A stretch of DNA of 64,000 bases from an uncultured Pelagibacteraceae bacterium (GTDB lineage: Bacteria; Pseudomonadota; Alphaproteobacteria; Pelagibacterales; Pelagibacteraceae): assembly GCA_902515355.1 (NCBI GenBank), contig CABXUA010000003.1, forward strand, positions 24,937 to 88,936, read 5' to 3'. The translations under genes were made by a program, and so were the position numbers. The notes under the pieces were generated by a model that did not search any database, had not been told where the DNA came from, and saw nothing but the letters and a program-made list of their open reading frames with translations. The first letter of the stretch is position 1. Every line of letters starts with the position of its first letter. This document shows, in pieces, positions 12,318 to 21,646 of this stretch.

Positions 12318-13327
12318 TGAAAAAACTTTTTATAATTACAAATGAAAGTATTTTTAATTATGAAGGACAATTTTTTTGTGACAATATTGACGTGAAATCT
12401 ACACCTGAAGGTCTTAAAAATATTTTTGATATAAATATTATTGCAAGAAAATCAAAAAAAGTTCGATCACATAAAATTAATGTAAAAAATGTAAAAACTT
12501 ATGGAAATATAGTTTCTTTTTTACTTTGCATTTTTCGGACAGCAAAAAATGATAATTGTAAATATCTGGTCATATCTATTACACCATTTACTACTCTTGC
12601 CTGTATCGTTTTAAAATTTTTGAGAAAAAAACCTCACGTTTATTTAAGGAGTGATGGCTATGGAGAATATAAATCTATAATAGGTTTTTTTGGACCGCCT
12701 ATTTATCATATTATGTTTTTTATAGTCAGCAAAATATCTAATTTAGTAAGTTGTAGAGAACATATTTTAAGAGGAAGAAAAGGAAATGTAGTTGAACCTT
12801 CTCAAATCACAAATAAATGGGTATCCGATCATAAATCGATTGAACTTGAAAAAATAAGAATATTATATGTTGGCAGAATAAGAGTTGAGAAAGGAATATT
12901 TTCCTTATTAAAAATTTTAAAAAAATTAGATAAAAATATATCTTTATCTATAGTCGGCGCAGAAAAAATTTCAAATAAAACAATCATTCAAAAAAATGTT
13001 AATGTTTACGAGATAGAGACAAACGAAGATAATCTTATTAAGTTTTATGATGATCATAATATTTTTGTTTTACCTTCATACACTGAGGGTCATCCTATGG
13101 TTTTGCTAGAGGCTTTGGCGCGGAGAAGACCAGTTATTATTTTTAATGAAATCCAACATGTAATCGGTAATAAAAAAGGAATTTTTGTCTCTGAAAGAAA
13201 TCACAAAAGTTTTTTCGATACACTAAATCATATTATAAATAATTATAAAAAAATTCAAAAAGAAATGGAGAAAAATAAATTACCAACAAACAAGGAGTAC
13301 TTAGACAAATTTGCTAAATTAATTTAA
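12317..13327 (+). CDS. Glycosyltransferase (GT4-like)
   Basis: ILYVGRIRVEKGIFSLLK, FVLPSYTEGHPMVLLEALARRRPVIIF; ORF track starts at TTG 12314, the ATG is at 12317. Confidence 0.82.
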   Translation: MKKLFIITNESIFNYEGQFFCDNIDVKSTPEGLKNIFDINIIARKSKKVRSHKINVKNVKTYGNIVSFLLCIFRTAKNDNCKYLVISITPFTTLACIVLKFLRKKPHVYLRSDGYGEYKSIIGFFGPPIYHIMFFIVSKISNLVSCREHILRGRKGNVVEPSQITNKWVSDHKSIELEKIRILYVGRIRVEKGIFSLLKILKKLDKNISLSIVGAEKISNKTIIQKNVNVYEIETNEDNLIKFYDDHNIFVLPSYTEGHPMVLLEALARRRPVIIFNEIQHVIGNKKGIFVSERNHKSFFDTLNHIINNYKKIQKEMEKNKLPTNKEYLDKFAKLI

Positions 13328-13333
13328 AGCGGA

Positions 13334-14086
13334 TTAGCGTTTTACTAATTTATCCACTAAAAATAAGTACAGCTTATAAGGCAAAATTCTCAAAAATTTT
13401 AAAGTTAAAGTAAGCCCCATTGGGAAGTGAATTTCAAATGAATTGCTTTTGACCAAACCATTAAAAATTTTTTCTGCAGCATATTCAGGAGTTTTTAAGA
13501 ATGGCATTGAAAACTCATTTTTGTCGGTTAAAGGAGTTTTTATAAAACCAGGTGATACAATTGAGACTCTCACTCCGAATTTTTTGAAATCAAAATAAAT
13601 ACTTTCACTAAAATTAGTTAAAGCAGCTTTTGAAGGTCCGTATCCGCTTGAATTAGGAAGTCCTCTATAACCTGCTATGGAAGAAACGATTGAAATATGC
13701 CCAGATTTTTTATTTTTAAAGTAATCTTCTACAGCCTTAACACAATCAATCACGCCTAAAAAATTTACATTTATTACATTTTTTATTTTATGAGGATCTA
13801 TACTTTTTTCGTCTTTTGGCTCATATGTGCCACTTGAAAACAAACATACATCCAAGCCACCAAATTCATTTAAAATATTTTTAAATACATTAGTTATCTG
13901 AGTTTGATCAGTCACATCTAAAGGGAATGATGTAATATTTTGATTTTTAGCTAACTCATCTAGCAATTCTTTCCTTCTAGCTGATACAGCAACTTTCCAA
14001 CCTTCGCTTGCAAATTTCTCAGCAACAGCTTTTCCTATTCCGCTAGAAGCACCAGTAATCCAAATTTTTTTCTGATTTTCTTTCAT
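13334..14086 (-). CDS. Short-chain dehydrogenase/reductase (SDR)
   Basis: WITGASSGIGKAVAEKFA, SGYGPSKAAL active-site motif, VSPGFIKTPLT. Confidence 0.9.
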   Translation of the reverse strand: MKENQKKIWITGASSGIGKAVAEKFASEGWKVAVSARRKELLDELAKNQNITSFPLDVTDQTQITNVFKNILNEFGGLDVCLFSSGTYEPKDEKSIDPHKIKNVINVNFLGVIDCVKAVEDYFKNKKSGHISIVSSIAGYRGLPNSSGYGPSKAALTNFSESIYFDFKKFGVRVSIVSPGFIKTPLTDKNEFSMPFLKTPEYAAEKIFNGLVKSNSFEIHFPMGLTLTLKFLRILPYKLYLFLVDKLVKR

Positions 14087-14122
14087 AATTTATTTATATA
14101 CTAATATTCTCAAATAAAAATA

Positions 14123-14212
14123 GGAGAGGTGGCCGAGTGGTTGAAGGCGCACGCTTGGAAAGCGTGTAAACGGGAAACCGTTTCGAGGGTTCGAATCCCT
14201 CTCTCTCCGCCA
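14123..14212 (+). tRNA. tRNA-Ser (anticodon GGA), CCA encoded
   Basis: ggagaggtggccgagtggttgaaggcgcacgcttggaaagcgtgtaaacgggaaaccgtttcgagggttcgaatccctctctctccgcca: acceptor stem, long variable arm, GGTTCGAATCC T-arm, anticodon loop cttGGAaag. Confidence 0.97.
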
Positions 14213-14230
14213 TTTTCTTGTCGTTGATAT

Positions 14231-14320
14231 CCACACACAACTCAAAAGAGTCTTAAATTTAAATCTCGAATCAATTAAACTAAATTTAAGGGCAGTGGAG
14301 GGAGACTGAAGCTGCCTTTG
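14231..14320. repeat. Cluster of short inverted repeats downstream of tRNA-Ser
   Basis: ACTC-AAAA-GAGT (14240-14251); perfect 10-bp arms CTTAAATTTA (14252-14261) / TAAATTTAAG (14281-14290); GGCAG (14291-14295) / CTGCC (14312-14316). Confidence 0.6.
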
Positions 14321-14324
14321 CCTT

Positions 14325-15065
14325 TTATATCCTTTTAATTCCAATTACTTTCAATTTAGCAGTTTTTTCTATTTTTTTTATTGTTTGATTAATACTCATA
14401 ATTACTGTTTTTTTCATAGGACCGTAAGCATGAATAAGTTTTTTATTTGAAAGAGCTACTGCAACATGACCTTTCCAATAAATAATATCATTTTTTCTAA
14501 TATTTTTTAAATTAACATTTTTCTTTAAATATTTTGCCTGATCCTTTGCATCCCTAGGACAGTATTTATTATTAAAATTAAAAAAAAGCTGTATTAAGGC
14601 TGAACAATCAAGGCCTTTAAATGTTTTTCCTCCCCATTTGTATCTAACATTTTTAAAAATTTTTATATTAGAGAATATGTCTTTGTTTTTAAATTTAATT
14701 GGTTTTAAGTCTTTTAAATTTATCCACTTATTATCAAACTTTATAAAACCATTTATTTTTTTTTCTGATTTTATCTTTGCTCCAAATGTCAATTTTCCAG
14801 ATAAATATCTGAAATTAGGTTTTTTATATGTTTTGGCAAAAATCACTGAGACCTTATGTGATGGCTTTTTGTAATAATGATAATTTCTTTTTTTAATAAA
14901 GCCTACATAACCATCTTCTTTGATTTTAATTTTAAACCAACTATTCCTCTTTTTTTTTATTGAAAATGCATCTCCATATATCATTTGGGTAGTCACTTCA
15001 GATTTAGTTGACATTTTCTTATAAAGATTCACTTCTGAAAAATTATTTAAGTAAAATTTACTCAT
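14325..15065 (-). CDS. NlpC/P60-family peptidase with SH3-like N-terminal region
   Basis: VRYKWGGKTFKGLDCSALIQ (catalytic Cys), KNDIIYWKGHVAVAL (His), no obvious signal peptide. Confidence 0.85.
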   Translation of the reverse strand: MSKFYLNNFSEVNLYKKMSTKSEVTTQMIYGDAFSIKKKRNSWFKIKIKEDGYVGFIKKRNYHYYKKPSHKVSVIFAKTYKKPNFRYLSGKLTFGAKIKSEKKINGFIKFDNKWINLKDLKPIKFKNKDIFSNIKIFKNVRYKWGGKTFKGLDCSALIQLFFNFNNKYCPRDAKDQAKYLKKNVNLKNIRKNDIIYWKGHVAVALSNKKLIHAYGPMKKTVIMSINQTIKKIEKTAKLKVIGIKRI

Positions 15066-15067
15066 AA

Positions 15068-16525
15068 TTATTCTTTAATTGGCGCAATTCTAGCAATCCA
15101 AAAAATTAATAATAATACAGGGATGCCAATTATAGCAGTAAATATATAAAAATTTGCGTAACCCATTTGATCTACTATAGTTCCAGAATATCCAGCTAAA
15201 ACTTTTGGTAATAACAACATTAGCGAACTAAATAGGGCATATTGAGTAGCTGTAAATTTTATTGAAGTTAATGCTGAGAGATATACAACAAAAGCTGCAC
15301 CAGCAAAACCACTTGAAATATTATCAGCTGTTATAACTGTAATGAGAATGTCAATATTTGGTTCAGATACTGCTAACCAAGCAAAAAGCAAATTACTAGC
15401 AGCAGCAATTAAAGCTCCTATAAATAAAGCCCTTAATGTTCCAATTTTTATCGCAGAGTATCCACCTATTATCCCGCCAACAATGGTTGCAAATACCCCA
15501 AAAAATTTTGAATAAGTAGCAATTTCTCTAACATTATAACCTTTATCTAAATAAAAAATGTTAGCCACAACACCCATTACTATATCGGCTATTCTATATA
15601 ATCCAATAAGCAAAAGGATTAACAAGGCGATTTTCCCGTACCTTTCTATAAAGTTTGATACTGGTTTAAAATATGCGATTGTTGCTACTTTCTTTTTTAC
15701 AAAATTATTTTTTATCAATAAATAAATTAAAATCCCAGATCCAATAAAACAAAAACTTATTCTCATTAAGGCATACAAAAATTTTTCTAAAGGCTCTCTA
15801 TTAGTGAAAGGATTATCTAAAAATGAGTAAATAAAAATGAAGATCACGATTGCTAAAACAAAAGTTATCAAAAATCTTAACTGATCATTAAAACTCAAGA
15901 GTGAAATTTTCCTTTTTATGTTGGGTTCTGGAGAATAAATTGTGGTAAGGACTCCTATCACCATTAAGAATGCCATTGTTAAGTAAACTGTTTTCCAAAC
16001 ATCTGAATTGTATATATCTACCCCTAAATGTGATGCTAATAATAAACTACCTGCTCCTGCAACTAGCATAGCTATTCTATATCCAGCTATATACATAGAT
16101 GATAATGCACCTTGCATATTTTGTGGAGCAGATTCAATTCTGTAAGCGTCTATAATAATATCTTGTGAAGCACTAGAAAACGCTACTAAAACAGAACCAA
16201 TAGCTGTAAGGATTAATGTTTTTGCCGGGTCCGTGTAAGATATAAAAATTAAACTAAATATAATCATTAGCTGTGAAAACAATAGCCAACTCTTTCTATG
16301 CCCGTAGCTACTGAAGGGTAATCTTAAATTATCTATAATAGGAGACCATATAAATTTAAATGAGTAAGCTAATGCTGCCCAACTAAACATTGTTATTGTA
16401 CTTCTGTTAACTCCGGCTTTAACTAGCCAAACTGATAATGTAGAAAAAACAAGAAGAATTGGAAGCCCCGAGGAAAAACCTAGCAAAAGCATTCTTATAG
16501 ATTTTATGTTAAGAAAAACTTTCAT
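15068..16525 (-). CDS. AmpG-like MFS permease (muropeptide transporter family)
   Basis: MLLLGFSSGLPILL, WSPIIDN, GHRKSWLLFSQ, multiple TM segments characteristic of AmpG. Confidence 0.82.
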   Translation of the reverse strand: MKVFLNIKSIRMLLLGFSSGLPILLVFSTLSVWLVKAGVNRSTITMFSWAALAYSFKFIWSPIIDNLRLPFSSYGHRKSWLLFSQLMIIFSLIFISYTDPAKTLILTAIGSVLVAFSSASQDIIIDAYRIESAPQNMQGALSSMYIAGYRIAMLVAGAGSLLLASHLGVDIYNSDVWKTVYLTMAFLMVIGVLTTIYSPEPNIKRKISLLSFNDQLRFLITFVLAIVIFIFIYSFLDNPFTNREPLEKFLYALMRISFCFIGSGILIYLLIKNNFVKKKVATIAYFKPVSNFIERYGKIALLILLLIGLYRIADIVMGVVANIFYLDKGYNVREIATYSKFFGVFATIVGGIIGGYSAIKIGTLRALFIGALIAAASNLLFAWLAVSEPNIDILITVITADNISSGFAGAAFVVYLSALTSIKFTATQYALFSSLMLLLPKVLAGYSGTIVDQMGYANFYIFTAIIGIPVLLLIFWIARIAPIKE

Positions 16526-17980
16526 CTAATTTCTCCAAAATGATGGAAAAAATAAAACCAAAACTGCAAAGAGCTCAAGTCTTCCAAGCAACATTCCAAA
16601 AGATAGGAGCCATTTAGAAACATCTGATACCTGAGAAAAATTACCATTAGGGCCTATCATTTCACCTAGTCCAGGTCCAACATTTGATATAGAAGTTGCT
16701 GCCCCAGATACGGCAGATAAAAAATCAAGACCTGTAATTGAAAGAAGAATTGCTAAAATAATAAAAAGAAAAAGATAGGAAAAGATAAATATTATTACAG
16801 AAGTAATAAAATTATCAGAAATTTTTTGATTATTATATTTTACGATTGAAATGCTATTAGGATATATCAACTTTTTAATTTGAATTTGAATGAACAAAAA
16901 TAACATCTGAAGTCTAAATATTTTTATACCACAAGTTGTAGAACCTGCACATCCTCCAACAAACATTAAAAATAAAAAAAATATTAAAGAAAATTTTCCC
17001 CACAAACCAAAATCATCAGTTACGTAACCAGTTCCAGACAAAATTGAAACTACATTAAAAGAAGAAATTCTTAAACGGTCTAATAAGGAAATCTCACTGT
17101 TAGTAAAAAATAAATATAAAAACATTATAAACACAGACACTATTAGTAAATATAAAAGGCCTCTAATTTGAACATCTTGAAAGAAAACTTTAGAATTACC
17201 TTTTAAAAATTTGAGATAGGATATAAACGGAATGCTTCCCAAAATTATAAAAATTGTTGCAACCATTTCAATATTTGGGCTTTGAAAATAACCTATAGAC
17301 TCAGTGTGAGTTGAAAATCCTCCAGTAGCAATAGTCGTCATAGAATGAGCCACACTGTCAAAAATATTCATACCAAAAAACCAATAAAAAATACTGCAAA
17401 GTAATGTCAGAACTAGATAAGTTGAAATTATTGTTTTAGCAACTTCTGCTGTTCTAGGGAAAATTTTTTCAGTATCCTGTGAACTTTCCATTTTGAATAG
17501 CTGCATTCCACCAACTTTGAGCAAAGGAAAAACTGTAATAGCCATGACAATTATTCCTATTCCTCCCAACCACTGCATAATTGCTCGCCACAAAAGTATA
17601 CTTTTTGGAGCATCATCTAAATTTGAAATGACAGTAGAACCTGTAGTGGTAATTCCTGACATACTTTCAAAAAAAGCCTCACTAAATGATAAATTTAAAG
17701 TCGAAAAAATAAACGGCAAACTTCCAAAAATTGCTACAAAGACCCAAGCTAAAGTTGAAAAAAGAAAAGTTTCTTGTAAATTTAACCGATAATTTTTTTC
17801 TAAATTAGCTAGAATGAGCAGACAACCTATAAAAATTGTTATAAAGGCCGATGACAAAAAGCTGTGACTACTTTCTTGATAGTATATTTGAAGCAGATAA
17901 GGAATCAGCATAAAAATCCCTAGGACAACTACTAAGACCCCAGTTATAAAAAAAACTGTTTTGTTTGCTGACATAGTCAA
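16526..17980 (-). CDS. trkH: Trk-type potassium transporter membrane subunit (TrkH/KtrB family)
   Basis: SMSGITTTGSTVI, WLGGIGIIVMAI, ATGGFSTH, GGCAGSTTCGIKIFR selectivity-filter-like repeats. Confidence 0.9.
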   Translation of the reverse strand: MTMSANKTVFFITGVLVVVLGIFMLIPYLLQIYYQESSHSFLSSAFITIFIGCLLILANLEKNYRLNLQETFLFSTLAWVFVAIFGSLPFIFSTLNLSFSEAFFESMSGITTTGSTVISNLDDAPKSILLWRAIMQWLGGIGIIVMAITVFPLLKVGGMQLFKMESSQDTEKIFPRTAEVAKTIISTYLVLTLLCSIFYWFFGMNIFDSVAHSMTTIATGGFSTHTESIGYFQSPNIEMVATIFIILGSIPFISYLKFLKGNSKVFFQDVQIRGLLYLLIVSVFIMFLYLFFTNSEISLLDRLRISSFNVVSILSGTGYVTDDFGLWGKFSLIFFLFLMFVGGCAGSTTCGIKIFRLQMLFLFIQIQIKKLIYPNSISIVKYNNQKISDNFITSVIIFIFSYLFLFIILAILLSITGLDFLSAVSGAATSISNVGPGLGEMIGPNGNFSQVSDVSKWLLSFGMLLGRLELFAVLVLFFPSFWRN

Positions 17981-18069
17981 AATTACACTAATTAAATAGA
18001 TACAAAATTCAACTTAATATCCTGTATTTATTTCTGTATTTTATATATAAAATTTAATAAACCATTTTT

Positions 18070-19632
18070 ATGCTTGATAATGACCTAATTCAATCAACTT
18101 CTTCGTGGCCTTTTGTTGAAATTAGAAAGCTTTTAAAGGAAAGAAAAGATTTAATTAAGGCAAAAAGAAAAATTATATTTCAAACTGGATATGGTCCTAG
18201 TGGTTTGCCTCATATAGGAACATTTGGAGAAGTAGCTAGAACAAGCATGATGATTAATGCGCTTAATCATATTCAAGAAATTGAATCAAATTTGATAACA
18301 TTTTCTGACGATATGGATGGATTGAGAAAAGTTCCTGAAAATATCCCTAACAGTAAAATTTTAGATAACAATCTTGGCAAACCTTTAACAGATATTCCTG
18401 ATCCTTTTGGAAAATATAAAAGTTTTGGTGAACACAATAATGAAAAATTAAAGGAATTTTTGGATCAATTTAATTTTAAATATAATTTTAAAAGTTCAAC
18501 AGAAAATTACAAAAAGGGAAATTTTAATCACTCACTAGAAAGAGTATTAGAAAAATATGATGAAATAATGAACATTATCTTGCCGACGCTAGGAAAAGAA
18601 AGACAAAAAACTTATTGTCCATTTTTACCAATTTGTCCTGAAACAGGTAAAGTTTTAGAGATACCTTTATTAGAAATGAACAAGAAAAAATATACTTTAA
18701 TTTTCGATAATAAAGGAAAAAAATTAGAGTCAAAAATTATAAATGGGAACTGCAAATTGCAATGGAAAGTTGACTGGGCGATGAGGTGGTTTACTTTTGA
18801 TGTTGATTTTGAAATGTATGGTAAAGATCTAATTGAAAGCGCAATTCTTTCAAATAAGATCTGTAAGATTTTAGGAAAAAAACCGCCCAATGGATTTGCA
18901 TATGAATTATTTTTAGATGAGAAAGGAGAAAAAATCTCAAAATCGAAAGGAAACGGTATCTCTATAGAACAGTGGTTAAGATATGCATCTCCTGAAAGCT
19001 TGTCCCTTTATATGTATCCTAATCCAAAAAGAGCGAAAAAATTATATTCTGAAATCGTTCCAAAAACTGTTGACGAATATCTTTCATTAATTGAAAAATA
19101 TCCTAGTCAAAAAAAAAATGATCAATTAATGAATCCCGTTTGGCATGTACATAACGGTAAACCTCCCAAAGAAAAAATTGTAATGCCTTTTTCTATGTTG
19201 CTAAATATTGTTGGTTCTAGCAATGCAAAATCCAAGGATATACTTTGGAAATTTATTAATAGATTCCATGATGACATCAATCCTAAGGATCACCCTATAC
19301 TTGATAGCTTAACAAACTATGCAATTAACTATTTTAAAGACAAGGTTGAACCTAACAAAAAATTTAAAACACCTAACTTAAATGAAAAAAAGGCTTTAAG
19401 AGAGTTAGTTAACGAATTAAAGCCTATTTCACAAGAAATGACACCAGAGGACATACAAACAATTGTATACTCGGTAGGAAAAAAATGTGGATACGACAAA
19501 AACCTTAGAGAATGGTTTAAACTTATTTATGAGGTACTATTTGGGGAGTTAGATGGACCAAGAATGGGGTTTTTTATAAGTTTTTTTGGAGTAAAAGAAA
19601 CAATTAAATTAATAGATGATAAGATAAAATAA
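18070..19632 (+). CDS. lysK: Lysyl-tRNA synthetase, class I
   Basis: PSGLPHIGTFGEVART (HIGH-like), DDMDGLRKVPEN, KISKSKGNGISIEQWL (KMSKS-like). Confidence 0.94.
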   Translation: MLDNDLIQSTSSWPFVEIRKLLKERKDLIKAKRKIIFQTGYGPSGLPHIGTFGEVARTSMMINALNHIQEIESNLITFSDDMDGLRKVPENIPNSKILDNNLGKPLTDIPDPFGKYKSFGEHNNEKLKEFLDQFNFKYNFKSSTENYKKGNFNHSLERVLEKYDEIMNIILPTLGKERQKTYCPFLPICPETGKVLEIPLLEMNKKKYTLIFDNKGKKLESKIINGNCKLQWKVDWAMRWFTFDVDFEMYGKDLIESAILSNKICKILGKKPPNGFAYELFLDEKGEKISKSKGNGISIEQWLRYASPESLSLYMYPNPKRAKKLYSEIVPKTVDEYLSLIEKYPSQKKNDQLMNPVWHVHNGKPPKEKIVMPFSMLLNIVGSSNAKSKDILWKFINRFHDDINPKDHPILDSLTNYAINYFKDKVEPNKKFKTPNLNEKKALRELVNELKPISQEMTPEDIQTIVYSVGKKCGYDKNLREWFKLIYEVLFGELDGPRMGFFISFFGVKETIKLIDDKIK

Positions 19633-20694
19633 ATGTTTTCTTTTTTAAAACCTTTAATTTTTGGTTTAGATCCTGAAGTAGCCCATGATTTAGCGATAAA
19701 ATCCTTAAAGATAAATGTAATTCCTGAAGATTTTTTTAAAGTTGAAAATGAGAAAATGCTGGAAACAACTTTTTTGAAACATAAAATCAAAAATCCTATA
19801 GGAATGGCCGCTGGATTTGATAAAAGTGCAGAAGTTTTTAATTCACTTTTTCAACTTGGTTTTGGCATAGTTGAAGTAGGAACAATTACCCCAAAAAAAC
19901 AACTTGGAAATCCGAAGCCCAGAATATTTAGATTAGAAGAAGATGAAGCTTTAATAAATAGGTTGGGTTTTAATAATGATGGATTAGAGGTCGTAACAAA
20001 AAGACTCGAAAAAGGTAAATTAAACAAACAAGGTATTTTAGGAATTAACGTTGGCCCTAATTACAACAGCGATTCTTTTGAAAGTGATTTTTTAAAGTGT
20101 ATCAGTCATTTAATTAAACTATCGTTAGCAGATTATATTACAATTAATATTTCTTCTCCTAATACTGAAAATCTGAGAGATTTTCATGACGAAAGCAAGC
20201 TTGAAACTTTGATGAAAGAGGTTAATAAATTAAAAAAAAAATTAAAAAGCGAATCTACTCCAATTTTTCTTAAAGTTTCTCCTGATATAAAAGATCATTC
20301 TGTTGAAAAAATTTCAGGTTTGATAATTGATCAAAACATTGACGGACTAATATTAACTAATACTACAAACTTATGCCGTTCGTCCCTCAAAAGCTCAAAC
20401 AAAAATCAAGTTGGAGGTTTATCGGGCAAACCATTAAGGGAGTTATCTAATGAAATGATTAGCAAATTTTATAAAAAATTAAGAGGCAAAGCCTATATCA
20501 TCGGAGTAGGGGGCGTAGACTCTGGAAAAAGTGCGTTTGAGAAAATTTCTTCAGGAGCCAATGCTATACAGTTGTATACTGGAATGATTTATAAAGGCCC
20601 GGGTATTGTAAAACAAATAAAAAAAGATCTTATAAGCATTTTAAGACAGCAGAAAATAAAAAATATTGAGGATGCTGTAGGTATTAATTCTTAG
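19633..20694 (+). CDS. pyrD: Dihydroorotate dehydrogenase (quinone-type, class 2)
   Basis: NPIGMAAGFDKSAEVFNSL, EVGTITPKKQLGNPKPRIFRL, NISSPNTENLRD, GVGGVDSG. Confidence 0.95.
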   Translation: MFSFLKPLIFGLDPEVAHDLAIKSLKINVIPEDFFKVENEKMLETTFLKHKIKNPIGMAAGFDKSAEVFNSLFQLGFGIVEVGTITPKKQLGNPKPRIFRLEEDEALINRLGFNNDGLEVVTKRLEKGKLNKQGILGINVGPNYNSDSFESDFLKCISHLIKLSLADYITINISSPNTENLRDFHDESKLETLMKEVNKLKKKLKSESTPIFLKVSPDIKDHSVEKISGLIIDQNIDGLILTNTTNLCRSSLKSSNKNQVGGLSGKPLRELSNEMISKFYKKLRGKAYIIGVGGVDSGKSAFEKISSGANAIQLYTGMIYKGPGIVKQIKKDLISILRQQKIKNIEDAVGINS

Positions 20695-20714
20695 TTCTCT
20701 TGATTTTTAAAAGC

Positions 20715-20743
20715 TTGACCATAGATTAATGAGGAATTATACA
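20715..20743 (+). promoter_or_regulatory. Near-consensus sigma70 promoter upstream of rpmB (TTGACC-17-TATACA)
   Basis: -35 TTGACC 20715-20720, 17-nt spacer, -10 TATACA 20738-20743, rpmB ATG at 20759. Confidence 0.65.
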
Positions 20744-20758
20744 ACTTAGGAATAATTT

Positions 20759-21037
20759 ATGTCTAAAAGATGCGAACTTACAGGAGTTACTCCGTTAAAA
20801 GGTCACAATGTTAGTCACTCTAACAATAAGACTAAAAGGAGATTTTTTCCTAATCTGAAAAAAATAACGTTTAAAAGCGATATATTAAAACGAAATATCA
20901 AATTAAATGTTACCAATTCTGCTTTAAGAACAGTTGATTTTAAAGGTGGATTGGACAAATTTTTAAAAACAGCTAAGGGCGCCAAACTCTCAAAAAGAGT
21001 AAAAAAACTTAAAGTCTCCATTTTGTCGAAAAACTAA
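20759..21037 (+). CDS. rpmB: Ribosomal protein bL28
   Basis: MSKRCELTGVTPLKGHNVSHSNNKTKRRFFPNL. Confidence 0.96.
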   Translation: MSKRCELTGVTPLKGHNVSHSNNKTKRRFFPNLKKITFKSDILKRNIKLNVTNSALRTVDFKGGLDKFLKTAKGAKLSKRVKKLKVSILSKN

Positions 21038-21052
21038 TTTTTTAAATATTTA

Positions 21053-21646
21053 ATGAGAGTTAACAAACTTTTTATAATACTTTCTTTATCAATGGGTCTT
21101 GTAGTCATAGCCTCAAATTATCTTGTTCAATTTCCTTTTACTTATTTTGGTCTGGAAAATATTTTAACTTACGGAGCATTTAGTTATCCCATAACTTTTT
21201 TAATTACTGACTTAGCTAATAGGGCGTATGGAAAAGGGTCAGCTAGAAAAATAGTATACCTTGGTTTTATAATTGGAATTTTATTAACTTTATTCGTTTC
21301 AACTAACTTTTCAGATTTAATTTCAATTAGAATAGCTATAGGATCGGGAGTAGCCTTTTTAGTTGCTCAGAATTTAGATATAATAACATTCGATGCTCTT
21401 AGACAAAATAAAAACTGGTATATAGCCCCCTTTGTTTCATCAACTCTTGGGTCTATTATTGATACCTTTTTATTCTTCTTTATTTCATTTTATGGCACCG
21501 ATGTTAATTGGATTTCTCTATTATTTGGAGATTTAGGCGTCAAATTATTTATTGCAATTTTAATGTTAATACCTTTTAGAATCCTTTTGTCAAAGATTAT
21601 AGATGTCTCTTATCAAAGATCTCAGGCGAACCTTAATGGAGTTTAA
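21053..21646 (+). CDS. Queuosine precursor transporter (YhhQ/VUT family)
   Basis: [40 protein letters not shown], multi-TM. Confidence 0.87.
   Translation: MRVNKLFIILSLSMGLVVIASNYLVQFPFTYFGLENILTYGAFSYPITFLITDLANRAYGKGSARKIVYLGFIIGILLTLFVSTNFSDLISIRIAIGSGVAFLVAQNLDIITFDALRQNKNWYIAPFVSSTLGSIIDTFLFFFISFYGTDVNWISLLFGDLGVKLFIAILMLIPFRILLSKIIDVSYQRSQANLNGV

Noticed and set aside
12014-12370. 118-aa ORF antisense to lepA
   Set aside because: Shadow ORF of conserved LepA C-terminus
14090-14344. 84-aa minus-strand ORF (…[29 protein letters not shown]…)
   Set aside because: Antisense read-through of the tRNA-Ser gene; this peptide pattern is the well-known spurious translation of tRNA-Ser complements
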